A DNA stretch of 64,000 bases. Source: Bacteriovoracaceae bacterium (GTDB taxonomy: Bacteria > Bdellovibrionota > Bacteriovoracia > Bacteriovoracales > Bacteriovoracaceae). The DNA lies in assembly GCA_013141065.1 (NCBI GenBank), contig JABFRR010000016.1, positions 188,147 to 252,146 of the forward strand, in the 5' to 3' direction. A program made the translations under genes and the position numbers. The notes beneath the pieces were generated by a model, which saw nothing but the letters and a program-made list of their open reading frames with translations, was not told where the DNA came from and did not search any database. Every line of letters begins with the position of its first letter. Position 1 is the stretch's first letter. This document shows, one piece after another, positions 17,887 to 28,029 of this stretch.

Positions 17887-19284
17887 ATGAAATATCTTCT
17901 TATCTTCTTATTTCTGACAGTAACATTCGGTCATTCGAGTGCCCAAGGTGTTAATGAATTTAAAGAACTTATTCTCGATGAAGATGATCCGGCATTTGAG
18001 GCGTTTGATGAAAATCTGATTACAATTGAAAATAATCAACGGATTTCTGATATTTATAATTTGCAAAAAGCTAAATTCAAATTAATCAACGGAGACCTCA
18101 AACAAGCGGAGTTTTATTTAAATCGAATAAGTGAAATACAATCGCAAGTTGTGGCCGTTAAAAAAAGATATTTAGGAACGATTTACTTTCTTCAAGGTAA
18201 ATTTAATGAATCTCTCAACACTCTCAATAATTCGAAGATAAATAATAACTACATCAATCAAATTTGCTTGCTCAAATTACTCAACTACATGGCCTTGGAC
18301 AAAAATTTAGAGATCATGAAAGAAAAAGATGTTTGTATGCTACAAACCGCAAAATACTCCAAAAATGATCAGTTTTGGTTAGAAGCAATGGTGGCCTTAA
18401 AAATTCAAAACAAAAAAGGCATTGATCAATTAATGAATAATGGTTCTAACAATCTATTTAGTAGAGACGAAGATGCCAAAATGTGGCTTAAAACCGGGCT
18501 CTATCTTAACCAAGAAAAAGAACTCCTCAGTTATATATCGACTCTATCGGAATCTTCATACCAATCAAAACGCTTGCGAGAAATAATCGCCTTTTTATAC
18601 CTCCGATCTGGTGAAGCAAAAAAAGCGCTCGCATTTATTGAAGATATAGACACGGCCAATGCTGAAAACATTAAAGGGACAATTAATTTAAATAACAAAG
18701 AGTACGAACTGGCCTTTGGTCATTTTAGATTAGCACTCCAAAAAAAGCAGGATTCAAACAACGCACTAGAGCGTGCAATTCCACTTTCATGGCTTTTGGG
18801 TCAATGGGCAGATGGGCTATCGATGCTCAATAATATTTCAAATCCTACTGTTGATAAAAGAAATGCTCATGCATTAAAAATAGCCTTTTTAATTCGTGAA
18901 AAACGATTCAAAGAAGCCGCGAATGAACTAACACTACTTAAAATCTCCTTTCAAAATGAGCCACCATTTGAAGTCAGCATTATGGATAGTTATGTAGGAA
19001 TGATGTTAGGTGAATCAGATAGAAAAATTGATAGAAGAAACAGTGAAGAACTAACTGAAAAAGCCTGCAAAGCCTTTGATGGTTTAAGTTGCTGGGTTGC
19101 ACTTCAATACATTCAATGGGAAAACTTAGGGAAAACGATAAGAAGAAATGAACCAACCATGGTCGATCATAAAATGACTTTAGAAAGCCTCAAAGAAAAG
19201 CAAGAAATCACACCTTTAAAAGAAGATCAAAGTATTGACCAATCGGATATTGAAGAGCTGGATGGAGCGAGCATTGCTCTTTAA
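17887..19284 (+). CDS. Secreted TPR-like repeat protein of unknown function
   Basis: A 465-residue exported protein. The signal peptide MKYLLIFLFLTVTFGHSSA begins at ATG 17887; an in-frame TTG at 17869 would place extra charged residues before it and is less likely. The mature chain is a long alpha-helical solenoid with TPR-like units such as FKLINGDLKQAEFYLNRI and YLGTIYFLQGKFNESLNTL, suggesting a protein-protein interaction scaffold in the periplasm. The family is unrecognised. Its 3' end lies 13 bases from the convergent FecR-type gene. Confidence 0.65.
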   Translation: MKYLLIFLFLTVTFGHSSAQGVNEFKELILDEDDPAFEAFDENLITIENNQRISDIYNLQKAKFKLINGDLKQAEFYLNRISEIQSQVVAVKKRYLGTIYFLQGKFNESLNTLNNSKINNNYINQICLLKLLNYMALDKNLEIMKEKDVCMLQTAKYSKNDQFWLEAMVALKIQNKKGIDQLMNNGSNNLFSRDEDAKMWLKTGLYLNQEKELLSYISTLSESSYQSKRLREIIAFLYLRSGEAKKALAFIEDIDTANAENIKGTINLNNKEYELAFGHFRLALQKKQDSNNALERAIPLSWLLGQWADGLSMLNNISNPTVDKRNAHALKIAFLIREKRFKEAANELTLLKISFQNEPPFEVSIMDSYVGMMLGESDRKIDRRNSEELTEKACKAFDGLSCWVALQYIQWENLGKTIRRNEPTMVDHKMTLESLKEKQEITPLKEDQSIDQSDIEELDGASIAL

Positions 19285-19297
19285 AGGGCAATCACGA

Positions 19298-21175
19298 TTA
19301 AAGCGCAAAAATATATTTTAACTCTAATCCACTTTCACTGCGAGTTTGTTCATTATAAGCTAGTGCACTAGTGGCTTCAGATGATTCATTTTTAAGAAAT
19401 CCGGTCAAAGACAAACTTCTTTTATTATCAAATTGGTATTGCGGTCCAAAATTTAGACTAAAAGCCGACCCATTATTTACAATGAGTGAATTATATTTTT
19501 TTCTCGGCATCAAACTGACTGATCCTTGTCCCAAGAGTGACCATTTTTCAGTCTTAAAAAACTCATAATCAATGCCCAAACTAAGTTTTGTCATGACAAC
19601 TTTTTTAAAAATAAAGATATCTGGAGATATTGAAAAACTTTCAGCAAAATGTTTTTGATCTAATCCAAGCTTTAAAAAAAAGTCTAAACTTGTTGACCAG
19701 GCATATTTTCCTCCAACATAAAGAGACCATAATGTTTGAGAATCCTGTATATCGGACTGTTGTACCGATTTTTTAAAATCCACCTTAGCAAGAGAGAATC
19801 CAGAAAGTGTTGTAAAGCGTTTTTTTGAAGAGGATTGAAATTGAACTTCAAGTTTTTGTGACGATGTATCTTTTACTTTAAAATTTGTTCGATTGGTTTT
19901 TTTATTCAGTTCAATGAGGTGGGATCCTGCACTGAGATTAAGGGTTAGATAGTTTCTTATAAATTTTTCTTCCTCCGCAAATCTTAAGTCTTTATTCTTA
20001 TCTTCGTCACTGCCAATGACAATTTTTTGAGCAAGTTGATTATTTAAATCTTCTTTTTTGGCGAAAAGCTCAACTCTCGCATCAGATTTATTCAATATGA
20101 CGAAACCTTCTTTAGGGTCTAACTTAAGACCCGGAGGAGGAAAATATTCTCCTGAATCCCTATCAATATCCCCACTATTTAAAGCAAGATAAATGTTATT
20201 ACTTGTATCAAATTTGGAATCCTGATCTGGGGCAATATAAAGAGCAGTATTAAGATCGATAAATCCACCGGCCCTTGGAGCAAATTCTCCAGTTTTTTTA
20301 TTATAAATGCCGTCGATTGAAGCAGTCTGTGGAGCTGTGTCAACAATTGGTTTCACTCCTTTATCGCTTATTGCCGATTTCAAGTTCAATACATTTTTTT
20401 CTTGAAACTCATTATTTCGATAAAGAGCATTAAATTGAACCGTTGATATTTTTACTGGTTGAGATGATTGTGAAAGTGACTGAGAAGAAAAAGCATTCTG
20501 TCCGGCCGGCACAAGCACAACTTCATTTTTATTTAAAATTTTTCCCAATTCTTGATGCTCGTTTACAGGGGCGCCTGACACCTTAGATACTGTAACTGTG
20601 TTGGTTAGGTCATCACGAAGAACTTTAGTTGTACCCTCTTCAAACAAAAGATGAGTTTCTTCTTCTATTTTTGTAAAGGCAACCTGGCCTTTAAAAGTGA
20701 GAAGTGAAGTGACATTATTTTCTGGATTATAAATTGTTTGAAAATCAGTTCCTCGAACACCCATGGCGGCAGAACGAGTACGGATATAAAATTTATTATT
20801 ACCTTTCGGGCCATTTGATTCGTTTGCTTTTTGAACTTCTGTTCTAATTCTCCCTTTTAACAAAGAGATAATTCCAGGGGTGTCAGTTTTCATTGAATTG
20901 ACAACAATCTTACTTTCTGGCCCCATATTGAGAAGAGAATTGTCGATAAATTTAACCTGTATAAAACTTTTAGGACCCGTAACTAAAGAGGTATCTTCGA
21001 GGATCAGGTCTCCGATACTCACCTGACTGGCCTCGAGTGCCCCTGGGAGAAGTTTAGTAACTGATCCGCGCAACTTTGAAACACTGGCAATGGGAGCTTG
21101 GGAAGCCAAGCCCACTGAAATATCTAAAAATGGTAATGCTATAAAAAAGTGAAAATAGATTAATCGCCTGAACAT
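19298..21175 (-). CDS. FecR-domain protein with probable C-terminal beta-barrel
   Basis: A 625-residue exported protein with a signal peptide ending near residue 24. A FecR domain follows at about 35-170, with SVTKLLPGALEASQVSIGD, LEDTSLVTGPKSFIQVKF and the characteristic RTRSAAMGVRGTDFQ. The last 190 residues alternate short polar and hydrophobic strands and end LELKYIFAL, which is compatible with an outer-membrane beta-barrel. FecR domains usually regulate ECF sigma factors or bind peptidoglycan; none is adjacent. Its start overlaps the SpoVR stop as TAATG, so it is made from the same transcript as SpoVR, DUF444 and PrkA. Confidence 0.75.
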   Translation of the reverse strand: MFRRLIYFHFFIALPFLDISVGLASQAPIASVSKLRGSVTKLLPGALEASQVSIGDLILEDTSLVTGPKSFIQVKFIDNSLLNMGPESKIVVNSMKTDTPGIISLLKGRIRTEVQKANESNGPKGNNKFYIRTRSAAMGVRGTDFQTIYNPENNVTSLLTFKGQVAFTKIEEETHLLFEEGTTKVLRDDLTNTVTVSKVSGAPVNEHQELGKILNKNEVVLVPAGQNAFSSQSLSQSSQPVKISTVQFNALYRNNEFQEKNVLNLKSAISDKGVKPIVDTAPQTASIDGIYNKKTGEFAPRAGGFIDLNTALYIAPDQDSKFDTSNNIYLALNSGDIDRDSGEYFPPPGLKLDPKEGFVILNKSDARVELFAKKEDLNNQLAQKIVIGSDEDKNKDLRFAEEEKFIRNYLTLNLSAGSHLIELNKKTNRTNFKVKDTSSQKLEVQFQSSSKKRFTTLSGFSLAKVDFKKSVQQSDIQDSQTLWSLYVGGKYAWSTSLDFFLKLGLDQKHFAESFSISPDIFIFKKVVMTKLSLGIDYEFFKTEKWSLLGQGSVSLMPRKKYNSLIVNNGSAFSLNFGPQYQFDNKRSLSLTGFLKNESSEATSALAYNEQTRSESGLELKYIFAL

Positions 21176-22665
21176 TATTTACTCTGTTTGAAATCTTTAC
21201 CATCAAAACTAAGCGTAATATTTTGCTCTTCTTGTCGGCTACTAATATTGACGGGTCTTTTCCAAAGAGCATACAGATTTCTCAAAGTGTCTGAAGCGTA
21301 TCCAAAATCTAAATCCACACCACGGTGAACGTGACGAAGCAAGAGCTCCCCTCTATTTTGAAAATTTCCACTCTCAACTTCAATGACTGGAGATCCAAAA
21401 TTTGAAAGTTGATTTAACAATTTATTTTTAATGTCTAAAAAATCTCGAGTTTCAATTTCATTTCGACCAGTTCTTGGATTGTATTTGTAGGTGAATAATT
21501 GTTGGCGCTCACAAAATTCAGGGGTAAAAAATTCATCAATAAAACTCACATCGTTATGTGTTTTTCTGACTTCAAAAATTTTTTGTCGACCTTGATTTAA
21601 TTTTTTATCCCAATTTAGTTTGGCATGCATATCTTCACAATCGTTATACTCTTTTCCAAAACGACCGGTATTCCATCGATATTCAATATCGCGATAAAGC
21701 TCTATACCGATCTTATAAGGATTAATATTTTGCTTACTCATAGCCATGACACCTGCATGATGATCGGCATAGTCGATGATCTCACTGGCCTTTAGGGCCC
21801 TGGTGGTCATGATGTGAGAGTGCCAGTAGCTGGCCCAGCCTTCATTCATAATTTTTGTCAAACGCTGTGGAAGAAAATAATAAGCCTCATCTCGGAGTAT
21901 TCCCAAAATGTCAGCTTCCCATTCTTCAAGTGGGGCATTATCAAGTAGGTAATACATGATATCCCTTGGGTAGTTGACTCGCTTGTCACGCAAATCTAAA
22001 TTTTCGTGAGCTGGCAATGGGCCGACATGAGTTCGATCCTTAGTTCTCATAAAGGATTTGAGTGCACTAGACCTATCATCTGTGAGACTTGCAATTTCTT
22101 CTCTCGCAGTCTTCATACGTTCTTCACTTTGTCTTTTAGAATCAGAAGTTTCAAAAAGCACACCAACATCTATTAAGTTTTCTATTGAATTCACTCGATC
22201 AATGAACTCTTCAACGCGATTTTGACCATAACGTTCCATATAACGTCGAATTTTTGTCCCATGATTGGCCATTACCGAAAGCATATTTCGATCTGTATTG
22301 GCAAACCAGGCATTATTTTTAAAGAAATCAGCATGGCCATAAACATGGGCCATAACAATTTTTTGATCAACCAAATGATTGGCATTTAAGAGGTAGGCAT
22401 AACAAGGATTGGTATTAATAACCATTTCATAAATTTTTTGAAGTCCGTAGGCATAACCTTTAGAGAGTTGGTCATAATCCATTCCGAAACGCCAATGCGG
22501 ATAGCGACTAGGAAATCCCCCTTGAGCTGCAAGAATATTGATAGTGTCATAGTCACAAACTTCAAATCTGACTTCGTGAAAATCTAATCCAAACTCTAAT
22601 GCATAAGCATGGATTTCATCTCTAATTCTTAGTAATTCGCCTTCTAGTGGTCTGGTTCTAGACAT
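21175..22665 (-). CDS. SpoVR/YcgB family protein
   Basis: A 496-residue SpoVR-family protein. It has the family pattern HVYGHADFFKNN near residue 130, WEADILGILRDEAYYFLPQ near residue 236 and MNEGWASYWHSHIM near residue 266. In Bacillus SpoVR affects spore cortex; in E. coli the homologue YcgB is part of the YeaG/YeaH/YcgB stress module. The gene is third in the minus-strand run PrkA, DUF444, SpoVR, FecR, and has an AAGGAT ribosome binding site. The biochemical activity is unknown. Confidence 0.93.
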   Translation of the reverse strand: MSRTRPLEGELLRIRDEIHAYALEFGLDFHEVRFEVCDYDTINILAAQGGFPSRYPHWRFGMDYDQLSKGYAYGLQKIYEMVINTNPCYAYLLNANHLVDQKIVMAHVYGHADFFKNNAWFANTDRNMLSVMANHGTKIRRYMERYGQNRVEEFIDRVNSIENLIDVGVLFETSDSKRQSEERMKTAREEIASLTDDRSSALKSFMRTKDRTHVGPLPAHENLDLRDKRVNYPRDIMYYLLDNAPLEEWEADILGILRDEAYYFLPQRLTKIMNEGWASYWHSHIMTTRALKASEIIDYADHHAGVMAMSKQNINPYKIGIELYRDIEYRWNTGRFGKEYNDCEDMHAKLNWDKKLNQGRQKIFEVRKTHNDVSFIDEFFTPEFCERQQLFTYKYNPRTGRNEIETRDFLDIKNKLLNQLSNFGSPVIEVESGNFQNRGELLLRHVHRGVDLDFGYASDTLRNLYALWKRPVNISSRQEEQNITLSFDGKDFKQSK

Positions 22666-22678
22666 GAATCTATCCTTT

Positions 22679-23794
22679 TTATTTTCCTTTACCCAAAAAA
22701 TCTTTTATCGAATCGAGAATAGCATCTTTATTCTTTATTTTTGAGAGAATGACTTTTTCATCATCTTCACCGTATCTAGTAACTAGATCCTTATAAAATT
22801 GTCCTGAACCATATCGACTTTCAACTTGCCCGTAGCAAAAAACGTTGGAAGCTGGCAGCAAATCCTGATCGAGTATTTCTAGACAAATTTTTGTATCGTC
22901 TGCAGACCAATTGTCTCCATCAGAAAAATGAAATGGATAAATATTCCATTCATTAGGATCGTAATCAGCTTGAATGATTTCACGACATAACTTAAGAGCA
23001 CTTGAAATAAGAGTCCCACCACTTTCGCGAGTTTTAAAAAAAGTTTCTTCATTGACTTCTTTTGCTGTTGCATCGTGAATAATGTATCTCACTTCAATGT
23101 CTTTATATTGACTTTTTAGCCACAAATTAATCCAAAAGCTTTCAGTGCGTACAATTTCTTTTTGTTCGTCACCCATCGATCCAGATACATCCATCATATA
23201 AATAACGACTGCTGAATTTTCAAATTCAACTTTCGCATCACTTGCTCGGTATCTAAAGTCTCTTTTAACTGGAATAACTCGAGGGTCATTAAAATCGTAA
23301 GAGCCTGAAGCAATTTGTCTTTTCATCGCTTCACGGTAAGTGCGTTTGAAGTGTTTAAGTGAATTAGGCCCAGTCATGCCAATCGATGTGTATTTATTCG
23401 TGACTGAAGGCATGGCCTTTTTACCTTTAGGCTCAATTCTAGGTAATGCTAACTCTTCACCTAAAATACTTGCAAGTTCTTCTAAACTTAAATCGACTTC
23501 TAATTCTTTTTTACCTGATTGATTTCCTACTTCCTTGCCATCTCCAGGTCCTTCACTTTCTTGGCCGTCAACAGGATCTCCCGCTTCTCCATTACCTTGT
23601 CCCATTCCTCCTTGATTGCGATCCCCAAATTTAAATCGGGGTGTATCAATTGAGGGCATGGGTATTTTAAATGTGCCGTCCCCTTTAGGGGCCGGCATTT
23701 CACCTTTAGAAACATACTTTCTTAAATTGTCACGAATACGTCCTTTGACAATTTTTCTAAATCGAGCGTGGTCTCTTTTTATTGGATGATCCAT
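22679..23794 (-). CDS. DUF444/YeaH family VWA-like protein
   Basis: A 371-residue DUF444 (YeaH) protein. The N-terminal quarter is glycine- and glutamate-rich ([18 protein letters not shown]) and probably flexible. The C-terminal part is a von Willebrand A-like domain with the metal-site motif DVSGSM in [14 protein letters not shown] near residue 200. Its place between PrkA and SpoVR is the standard arrangement. It is thought to act with PrkA and SpoVR in stress signalling; the mechanism is not established. Confidence 0.93.
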   Translation of the reverse strand: MDHPIKRDHARFRKIVKGRIRDNLRKYVSKGEMPAPKGDGTFKIPMPSIDTPRFKFGDRNQGGMGQGNGEAGDPVDGQESEGPGDGKEVGNQSGKKELEVDLSLEELASILGEELALPRIEPKGKKAMPSVTNKYTSIGMTGPNSLKHFKRTYREAMKRQIASGSYDFNDPRVIPVKRDFRYRASDAKVEFENSAVVIYMMDVSGSMGDEQKEIVRTESFWINLWLKSQYKDIEVRYIIHDATAKEVNEETFFKTRESGGTLISSALKLCREIIQADYDPNEWNIYPFHFSDGDNWSADDTKICLEILDQDLLPASNVFCYGQVESRYGSGQFYKDLVTRYGEDDEKVILSKIKNKDAILDSIKDFLGKGK

Positions 23795-23814
23795 TTCAAA
23801 CCCTAATTACAAAG

Positions 23815-25872
23815 TTACGATTTAGCTGAGTCGCCTTTAGCAAAAATCGAAGCGACAAAATTAAGAGCATCTGTAGCACAAATTTCACAATAACCATGGT
23901 TTTTGATTAAACGAGATTTTACTACATCAATTTTTTCTTGTGTTTCTTTATCGACAACTTTAGAAATAATTGTTGTGAGCTTAATTGAATCTTTTTGATC
24001 TTCAAATAATTTAAGTTCTAGTGCTCTATGAAGTCTCTCGTTCATTTTATAATCAAAAACTTTTCCTTCAATCGCCAATGCTCCAATATAATTCATGATT
24101 TCTCTTCTGAAATCATCTTTTCTTGACTCAGGAATATCAATTTTTTCCTCAATACTTCTCATGAATCTTTCATCAGCATCTTCTAATTTATTAGAATACT
24201 TATTTCGAATTTTTTCTTTTTGAGTATAAGCTTTGACGTTATCGATGTAGTTTGCACAAAGTGTTTGAATCGCTGATTCATCAACTGAGATCGCTTTTTG
24301 CACATCATTTTTGACAATATCTTCATATTCTTGTCTGGCGATGGCCAACATCTCTTTATAATGGTCAAGCTGCTCTGGAGAATTAATGAGACCATGGTGT
24401 TTAAGACCACTTTCTAGTTCATTAAAAACCATAAATGGATTTAGACATCCGACATGGCCATTTTTAACTAGCGAGTTTGACAGTTTGTCTTGAATATAAC
24501 GAGGAGAAATTCCCTCTAAACCTTCTCTTATGGCCTCTTTTCTTAATTCTTTAACATTGTCTTCGTTATAGCCTGGTAAAGTTTTTCCATTATAAAGCTT
24601 CATTTTTTGAAGTTTAGTCAGGTCAGATTTTTTAGGCTCTTCTAATCGTGTGAGGATTGACCAAGTTGCTGCCATCTCGATAGTGTGAGGTGCGATATGA
24701 ACATGGGGAATTCTTTCGCTGTTAAAATCTTTTTGATAAATTTTAACTTCCTGATCAAGTCTAGTGATATAAGGCACATCAATTTTAACTGTTCTGTCTC
24801 TTAATGCTTCCATGAACTCATTAGACTGAAGTTTTCTAAATTCTGGCTCGTTAGTATGGCCAAGAATAACTTCATCAATATCAGTTTGAGAAAACTTTTT
24901 AGGTTTAATGGACTGCTCTTGAGAAGCTCCCAACAAGTCATAGAGGAAAGCTACATCGAGTTTTAGCATTTCGATAAATTCGACAATACCACGATTGGCA
25001 ATATTAAATTCTCCATCAAAATTAAATGCTCTTGGATCAGAGTCAGATCCGTACTGAGCAATTTTTCTGTAGTTAATGTCCCCAGTTAATTCTGTCGAAT
25101 CTTGGTTTTTTTCATCTTTTGGCTGGAATGTACCAATACCAATTCTGTCTTTTTCGGATAACAACAATCGTTTGACTCGAATGTGATTAAGAACTTTTTT
25201 CCAATCACCGTTATATTTTTTTAAATACTCGCCTAAAATATAACGATCTGCTGGACAAACCTCAGCCTTAATATTGATTTTAAAGCCGTCTTTTCTACCT
25301 TTATTAACATCATCTAAAAATTGTTTTCTCACTTCAACTGGTAGAAGCTTGAGTGGCTCTTCATGCATTGGAGAAGGAAATAGTTTTGAGCCTCCCAAAA
25401 TTTCAGATTCCGTTTCGTCGTACCATTCAAAAGTATAAAGTGCACCAGTGTCAGTACGAGAATAATGTTCAAGTCCTTTTTTTATCATGCGAGAAATAGA
25501 AGATTTCGCTGATCCTACTGGTCCGTGGAGAAGTAAAACGCGTTTTTCTGTTCCGTATCCGGCTGCTGCAGATTTAAAAAAATTAACTAACTTCATTAAA
25601 TGAACATCGATACCAAACACAGCGTCTTTTCCATTTTGAATGGGATCATCAAAAAAATGGTAACGAGTCACTTCTTTTTTATACTCAGTATAATTAGTCG
25701 ATCCATACGACATAATCATGTCGTGAACTCTTTGAAATGCATTTCTCGTCACTTTAGGATTTTCTGCAACTAAATCCAAGTACTGCTGAAAGCTCCCAGT
25801 CCAATGAAGGTGAGAAAAATCTGAAACTTTGTAATTCTCATCCATGAACTTATTGATATCTATTTTTGACAT
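23815..25872 (-). CDS. prkA: PrkA/YeaG family serine protein kinase-AAA protein
   Basis: A 685-residue PrkA protein. An AAA-like ATPase region with the P-loop GPVGSAKSS at 117-125 occupies the first half, and the PrkA C-terminal kinase domain follows. PrkA/YeaG proteins have been described as serine kinases and also as AAA ATPases or proteases. The start has a GGGAGG Shine-Dalgarno site five bases upstream. It heads the SpoVR module and is divergent from a PP2C phosphatase across a 195-base control region. PrkA activity could be counteracted by that phosphatase. Confidence 0.93.
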   Translation of the reverse strand: MSKIDINKFMDENYKVSDFSHLHWTGSFQQYLDLVAENPKVTRNAFQRVHDMIMSYGSTNYTEYKKEVTRYHFFDDPIQNGKDAVFGIDVHLMKLVNFFKSAAAGYGTEKRVLLLHGPVGSAKSSISRMIKKGLEHYSRTDTGALYTFEWYDETESEILGGSKLFPSPMHEEPLKLLPVEVRKQFLDDVNKGRKDGFKINIKAEVCPADRYILGEYLKKYNGDWKKVLNHIRVKRLLLSEKDRIGIGTFQPKDEKNQDSTELTGDINYRKIAQYGSDSDPRAFNFDGEFNIANRGIVEFIEMLKLDVAFLYDLLGASQEQSIKPKKFSQTDIDEVILGHTNEPEFRKLQSNEFMEALRDRTVKIDVPYITRLDQEVKIYQKDFNSERIPHVHIAPHTIEMAATWSILTRLEEPKKSDLTKLQKMKLYNGKTLPGYNEDNVKELRKEAIREGLEGISPRYIQDKLSNSLVKNGHVGCLNPFMVFNELESGLKHHGLINSPEQLDHYKEMLAIARQEYEDIVKNDVQKAISVDESAIQTLCANYIDNVKAYTQKEKIRNKYSNKLEDADERFMRSIEEKIDIPESRKDDFRREIMNYIGALAIEGKVFDYKMNERLHRALELKLFEDQKDSIKLTTIISKVVDKETQEKIDVVKSRLIKNHGYCEICATDALNFVASIFAKGDSAKS

Positions 25873-25922
25873 TCATCCTCCCAAATTTCACGACAAATTT
25901 ATTCACTTATTTATTCTCTTTA

Positions 25923-25952
25923 AGTATGACATAATTTCAAAAAATGTCTCAA
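25923..25952 (-). promoter_or_regulatory. Candidate promoter of the PrkA operon
   Basis: On the minus strand TTGAGA (25952-25947) is followed after 18 bases by CATACT (25928-25923), about 50 bases before the prkA start. The same -10 sequence and spacing recur before the Rrf2 gene. Seen by eye only. Confidence 0.4.
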
Positions 25953-25958
25953 GTAAAT

Positions 25959-25988
25959 AATTATCCCGATGGTACAGGTCGGGTAATT
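25959..25988. promoter_or_regulatory. Inverted repeat between divergent prkA and PP2C genes
   Basis: AATTATCCCGA (25959-25969) and TCGGGTAATT (25979-25988) form an inverted repeat with a nine-base centre; the CCCGA/TCGGG arms are perfect and the outer AATTA/TAATT arms pair with one unpaired T. It lies between the two opposed candidate promoters and could be a shared operator. Confidence 0.4.
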
Positions 25989-26000
25989 GTAAAAATGAGT

Positions 26001-26029
26001 TTGACAAAAATCCTTCTGAGTTGAACAAT
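26001..26029 (+). promoter_or_regulatory. Candidate promoter of the PP2C phosphatase gene
   Basis: TTGACA (26001-26006) is followed after 17 bases by AACAAT (26024-26029). A perfect TATAAT also occurs at 26032-26037 but without a matching -35 at normal distance. The gene starts 38 bases after AACAAT. Confidence 0.45.
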
Positions 26030-26067
26030 CTTATAATAGGAATAAATTTAATAAAGTTTGGAATAAA

Positions 26068-26811
26068 ATGGGAATAATTGCTTCCGGATTAACAGATATT
26101 GGGCAAAAACGAAAAACTAATCAAGATTCGTTATATTTAAGTTTAGAACATAAACTTTTCATCGTGGCCGATGGAATGGGTGGACATAATGGCGGAGATA
26201 TCGCTTCGCAGATGGCAGTTAAAACATTTCCTGCGAGCCTAATAAAAAATAGTGAACTCGATCCCGTCAATTTACTTAAAAGTTCAATAAAAGAGACCAA
26301 TTCGACCATTAAAAACTTTGGGGAAACTCATCCTGAACTTGTAGGAATGGGCACAACCATTGTGAGTTTTTACTTTAGAGGTCAAAATCTCTATATTGGA
26401 AACATCGGAGACTCTCGAGGTTACCTAATTAATTCTAAAAAAATCTATCAACTCACCCGCGATCATTCCTTAGTTCAAGAAAAATTAAACTATGGCATAT
26501 ACGACAGGGATCAAGCTGCACTAGATCCACAAAAGAATGTTTTGGTTCGAACCGTAGGTTTTGAAGAAGAAATTGAAATTGACGTTTTTGTTTATAAAGT
26601 TGTTAAAGGTGATATTTTTATCTGCTGTTCTGATGGACTTCACGGTAAAGTCAGCGACGAGGATATTCTCTTTATAATCAATAAATATATTCCTGAGCCA
26701 GGAAGTGCGACTCAAGAGGTCGCAAATAATGTTGTTAAAATGCTCATTGATCAGGCCAATGAAAATGGTGGCCAGGACAATATCACGGCTATTGTCGTCA
26801 TAGCACAATAA
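26068..26811 (+). CDS. PP2C-family serine/threonine phosphatase
   Basis: A 247-residue cytoplasmic PP2C (PPM) phosphatase with the metal-binding motifs in order: KTNQDSL near residue 19, VADGMGGHNGG near 36, GNIGDSRGYL near 116, SDGLHGKV near 189 and GGQDNITAIV near the end. It removes phosphate from Ser/Thr proteins using two Mn or Mg ions. There is no adjacent Hanks kinase, but it is divergent from prkA and may oppose it or reset other regulators. It is followed 61 bases later by an M23 peptidase gene. Confidence 0.93.
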   Translation: MGIIASGLTDIGQKRKTNQDSLYLSLEHKLFIVADGMGGHNGGDIASQMAVKTFPASLIKNSELDPVNLLKSSIKETNSTIKNFGETHPELVGMGTTIVSFYFRGQNLYIGNIGDSRGYLINSKKIYQLTRDHSLVQEKLNYGIYDRDQAALDPQKNVLVRTVGFEEEIEIDVFVYKVVKGDIFICCSDGLHGKVSDEDILFIINKYIPEPGSATQEVANNVVKMLIDQANENGGQDNITAIVVIAQ

Positions 26812-26846
26812 ATTATTGCCAAGAGTCCCCATCAAAACTACAATTT

Positions 26847-26858
26847 ATTAGTACTAAT
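26847..26858. promoter_or_regulatory. 12-bp palindrome upstream of the M23 peptidase
   Basis: ATTAGTACTAAT is a perfect palindrome 14 bases before the ATG at 26873. It could be a regulator site or just part of an AT-rich gap; there is only one copy in this gap. Confidence 0.25.
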
Positions 26859-26872
26859 TCATAAGTCTTAAA

Positions 26873-27988
26873 ATGGAGTTCCCATTGGATCGATACTATA
26901 CATTAATGATTATTCCTGAAAAAAATAAAGACGTTAGGTCAATTAAAATACCAAGACTAGTGTTTAAGAGTATCGTTTTCTTAATTGTCACTTTTACTAT
27001 TTTATTGGGTATTCTGACTTATGATTATTGGAATGTATTAAGTCAGGTTTACGAAAATAAACACCTACTTGTTGAAAATAGACAGCTCAAAGAACAAGTC
27101 CAATTATTCCAGATGAAACTCAATACCATCACCGACGATCTTGAACGTATCAATGTTTTTGAAAGAAAACTTCGCGCGATCACTGGATTAGAGGCGATTC
27201 AACCAACAACTGTTGACAGTAGTCATCTCAATAATAAAAGTAATGGATCCAATTTAATTGGTGAGCCAGATCGCGATTATACACCAGGCTCAATGTTAAA
27301 AATCTTTAAAAAATCTCCGACAAAGATGTCGCAAAAAATTGAACAATTTGAAGAAGATAAAAATTATGTAGAAACTAAAAAACGCTACGAAGAAATTATC
27401 GCTGCAGCTTATGTAGATAATGCAGATTTCACCTATTCCAATGAATGGTCTTTTTTAACTCGTCAAAGCTTGGGAATGGCGCCACTGTATGCCGAGTTTG
27501 ATTATAAGTATGAAATTGTCACAGGATACTTAAAAGAAATTGAAGTGAGAGTCCACCAGTTAGACCAACACTTACTCGATAAAAATTCATTCTTGCGATC
27601 TACACCTACACTTATTCCAGCTTTAGGTGCCATTACTTCAGGTTATGGCCCACGCATGTCACCTTACGCTGGTAGAATTAAAATGCACGAAGGCATTGAT
27701 GTTGGCGCACCTACTGGAACACCTATCGTCTCACCGGCAGATGGAATCATAACTTTTTCTGGAGCAAAGCCAGGTTTCGGAAATTTTGTTCAAATCGATC
27801 ACGGCTACGGAGTTGAAACCATTTATGGCCATGCTTCTACATTGACAGTAAAAAAAGGACAAAAAGTAGATCGCGGAGACAGAATCGCCACAGTCGGAAA
27901 TACTGGTTATTCAACAGGCCCACACGTTCACTATGAAGTCAGAGTTAACGGCACTCCCGTTGATCCACTCTATTACATGCTTAATTAA
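26873..27988 (+). CDS. Membrane-anchored M23 (LytM) peptidoglycan endopeptidase
   Basis: A 371-residue cell-wall endopeptidase or regulator. An N-terminal membrane segment lies at about 34-55 and a coiled coil at 55-105. A C-terminal M23 domain follows with the zinc ligands HEGIDVG and the active-site HVHYEVR. This layout is common for LytM proteins that act on peptidoglycan in the periplasm. ATG 26873 has no clear Shine-Dalgarno site. A TTG at 26885 is preceded at six bases by TGGAG, so the true start may be TTG 26885, which would begin the protein with DRYYTLMII. It is followed by secA. Confidence 0.88.
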   Translation: MEFPLDRYYTLMIIPEKNKDVRSIKIPRLVFKSIVFLIVTFTILLGILTYDYWNVLSQVYENKHLLVENRQLKEQVQLFQMKLNTITDDLERINVFERKLRAITGLEAIQPTTVDSSHLNNKSNGSNLIGEPDRDYTPGSMLKIFKKSPTKMSQKIEQFEEDKNYVETKKRYEEIIAAAYVDNADFTYSNEWSFLTRQSLGMAPLYAEFDYKYEIVTGYLKEIEVRVHQLDQHLLDKNSFLRSTPTLIPALGAITSGYGPRMSPYAGRIKMHEGIDVGAPTGTPIVSPADGIITFSGAKPGFGNFVQIDHGYGVETIYGHASTLTVKKGQKVDRGDRIATVGNTGYSTGPHVHYEVRVNGTPVDPLYYMLN

Positions 27989-28029
27989 AAAATATTTTAA
28001 AAATTTTTTCTATATGGAGACTACTATTT

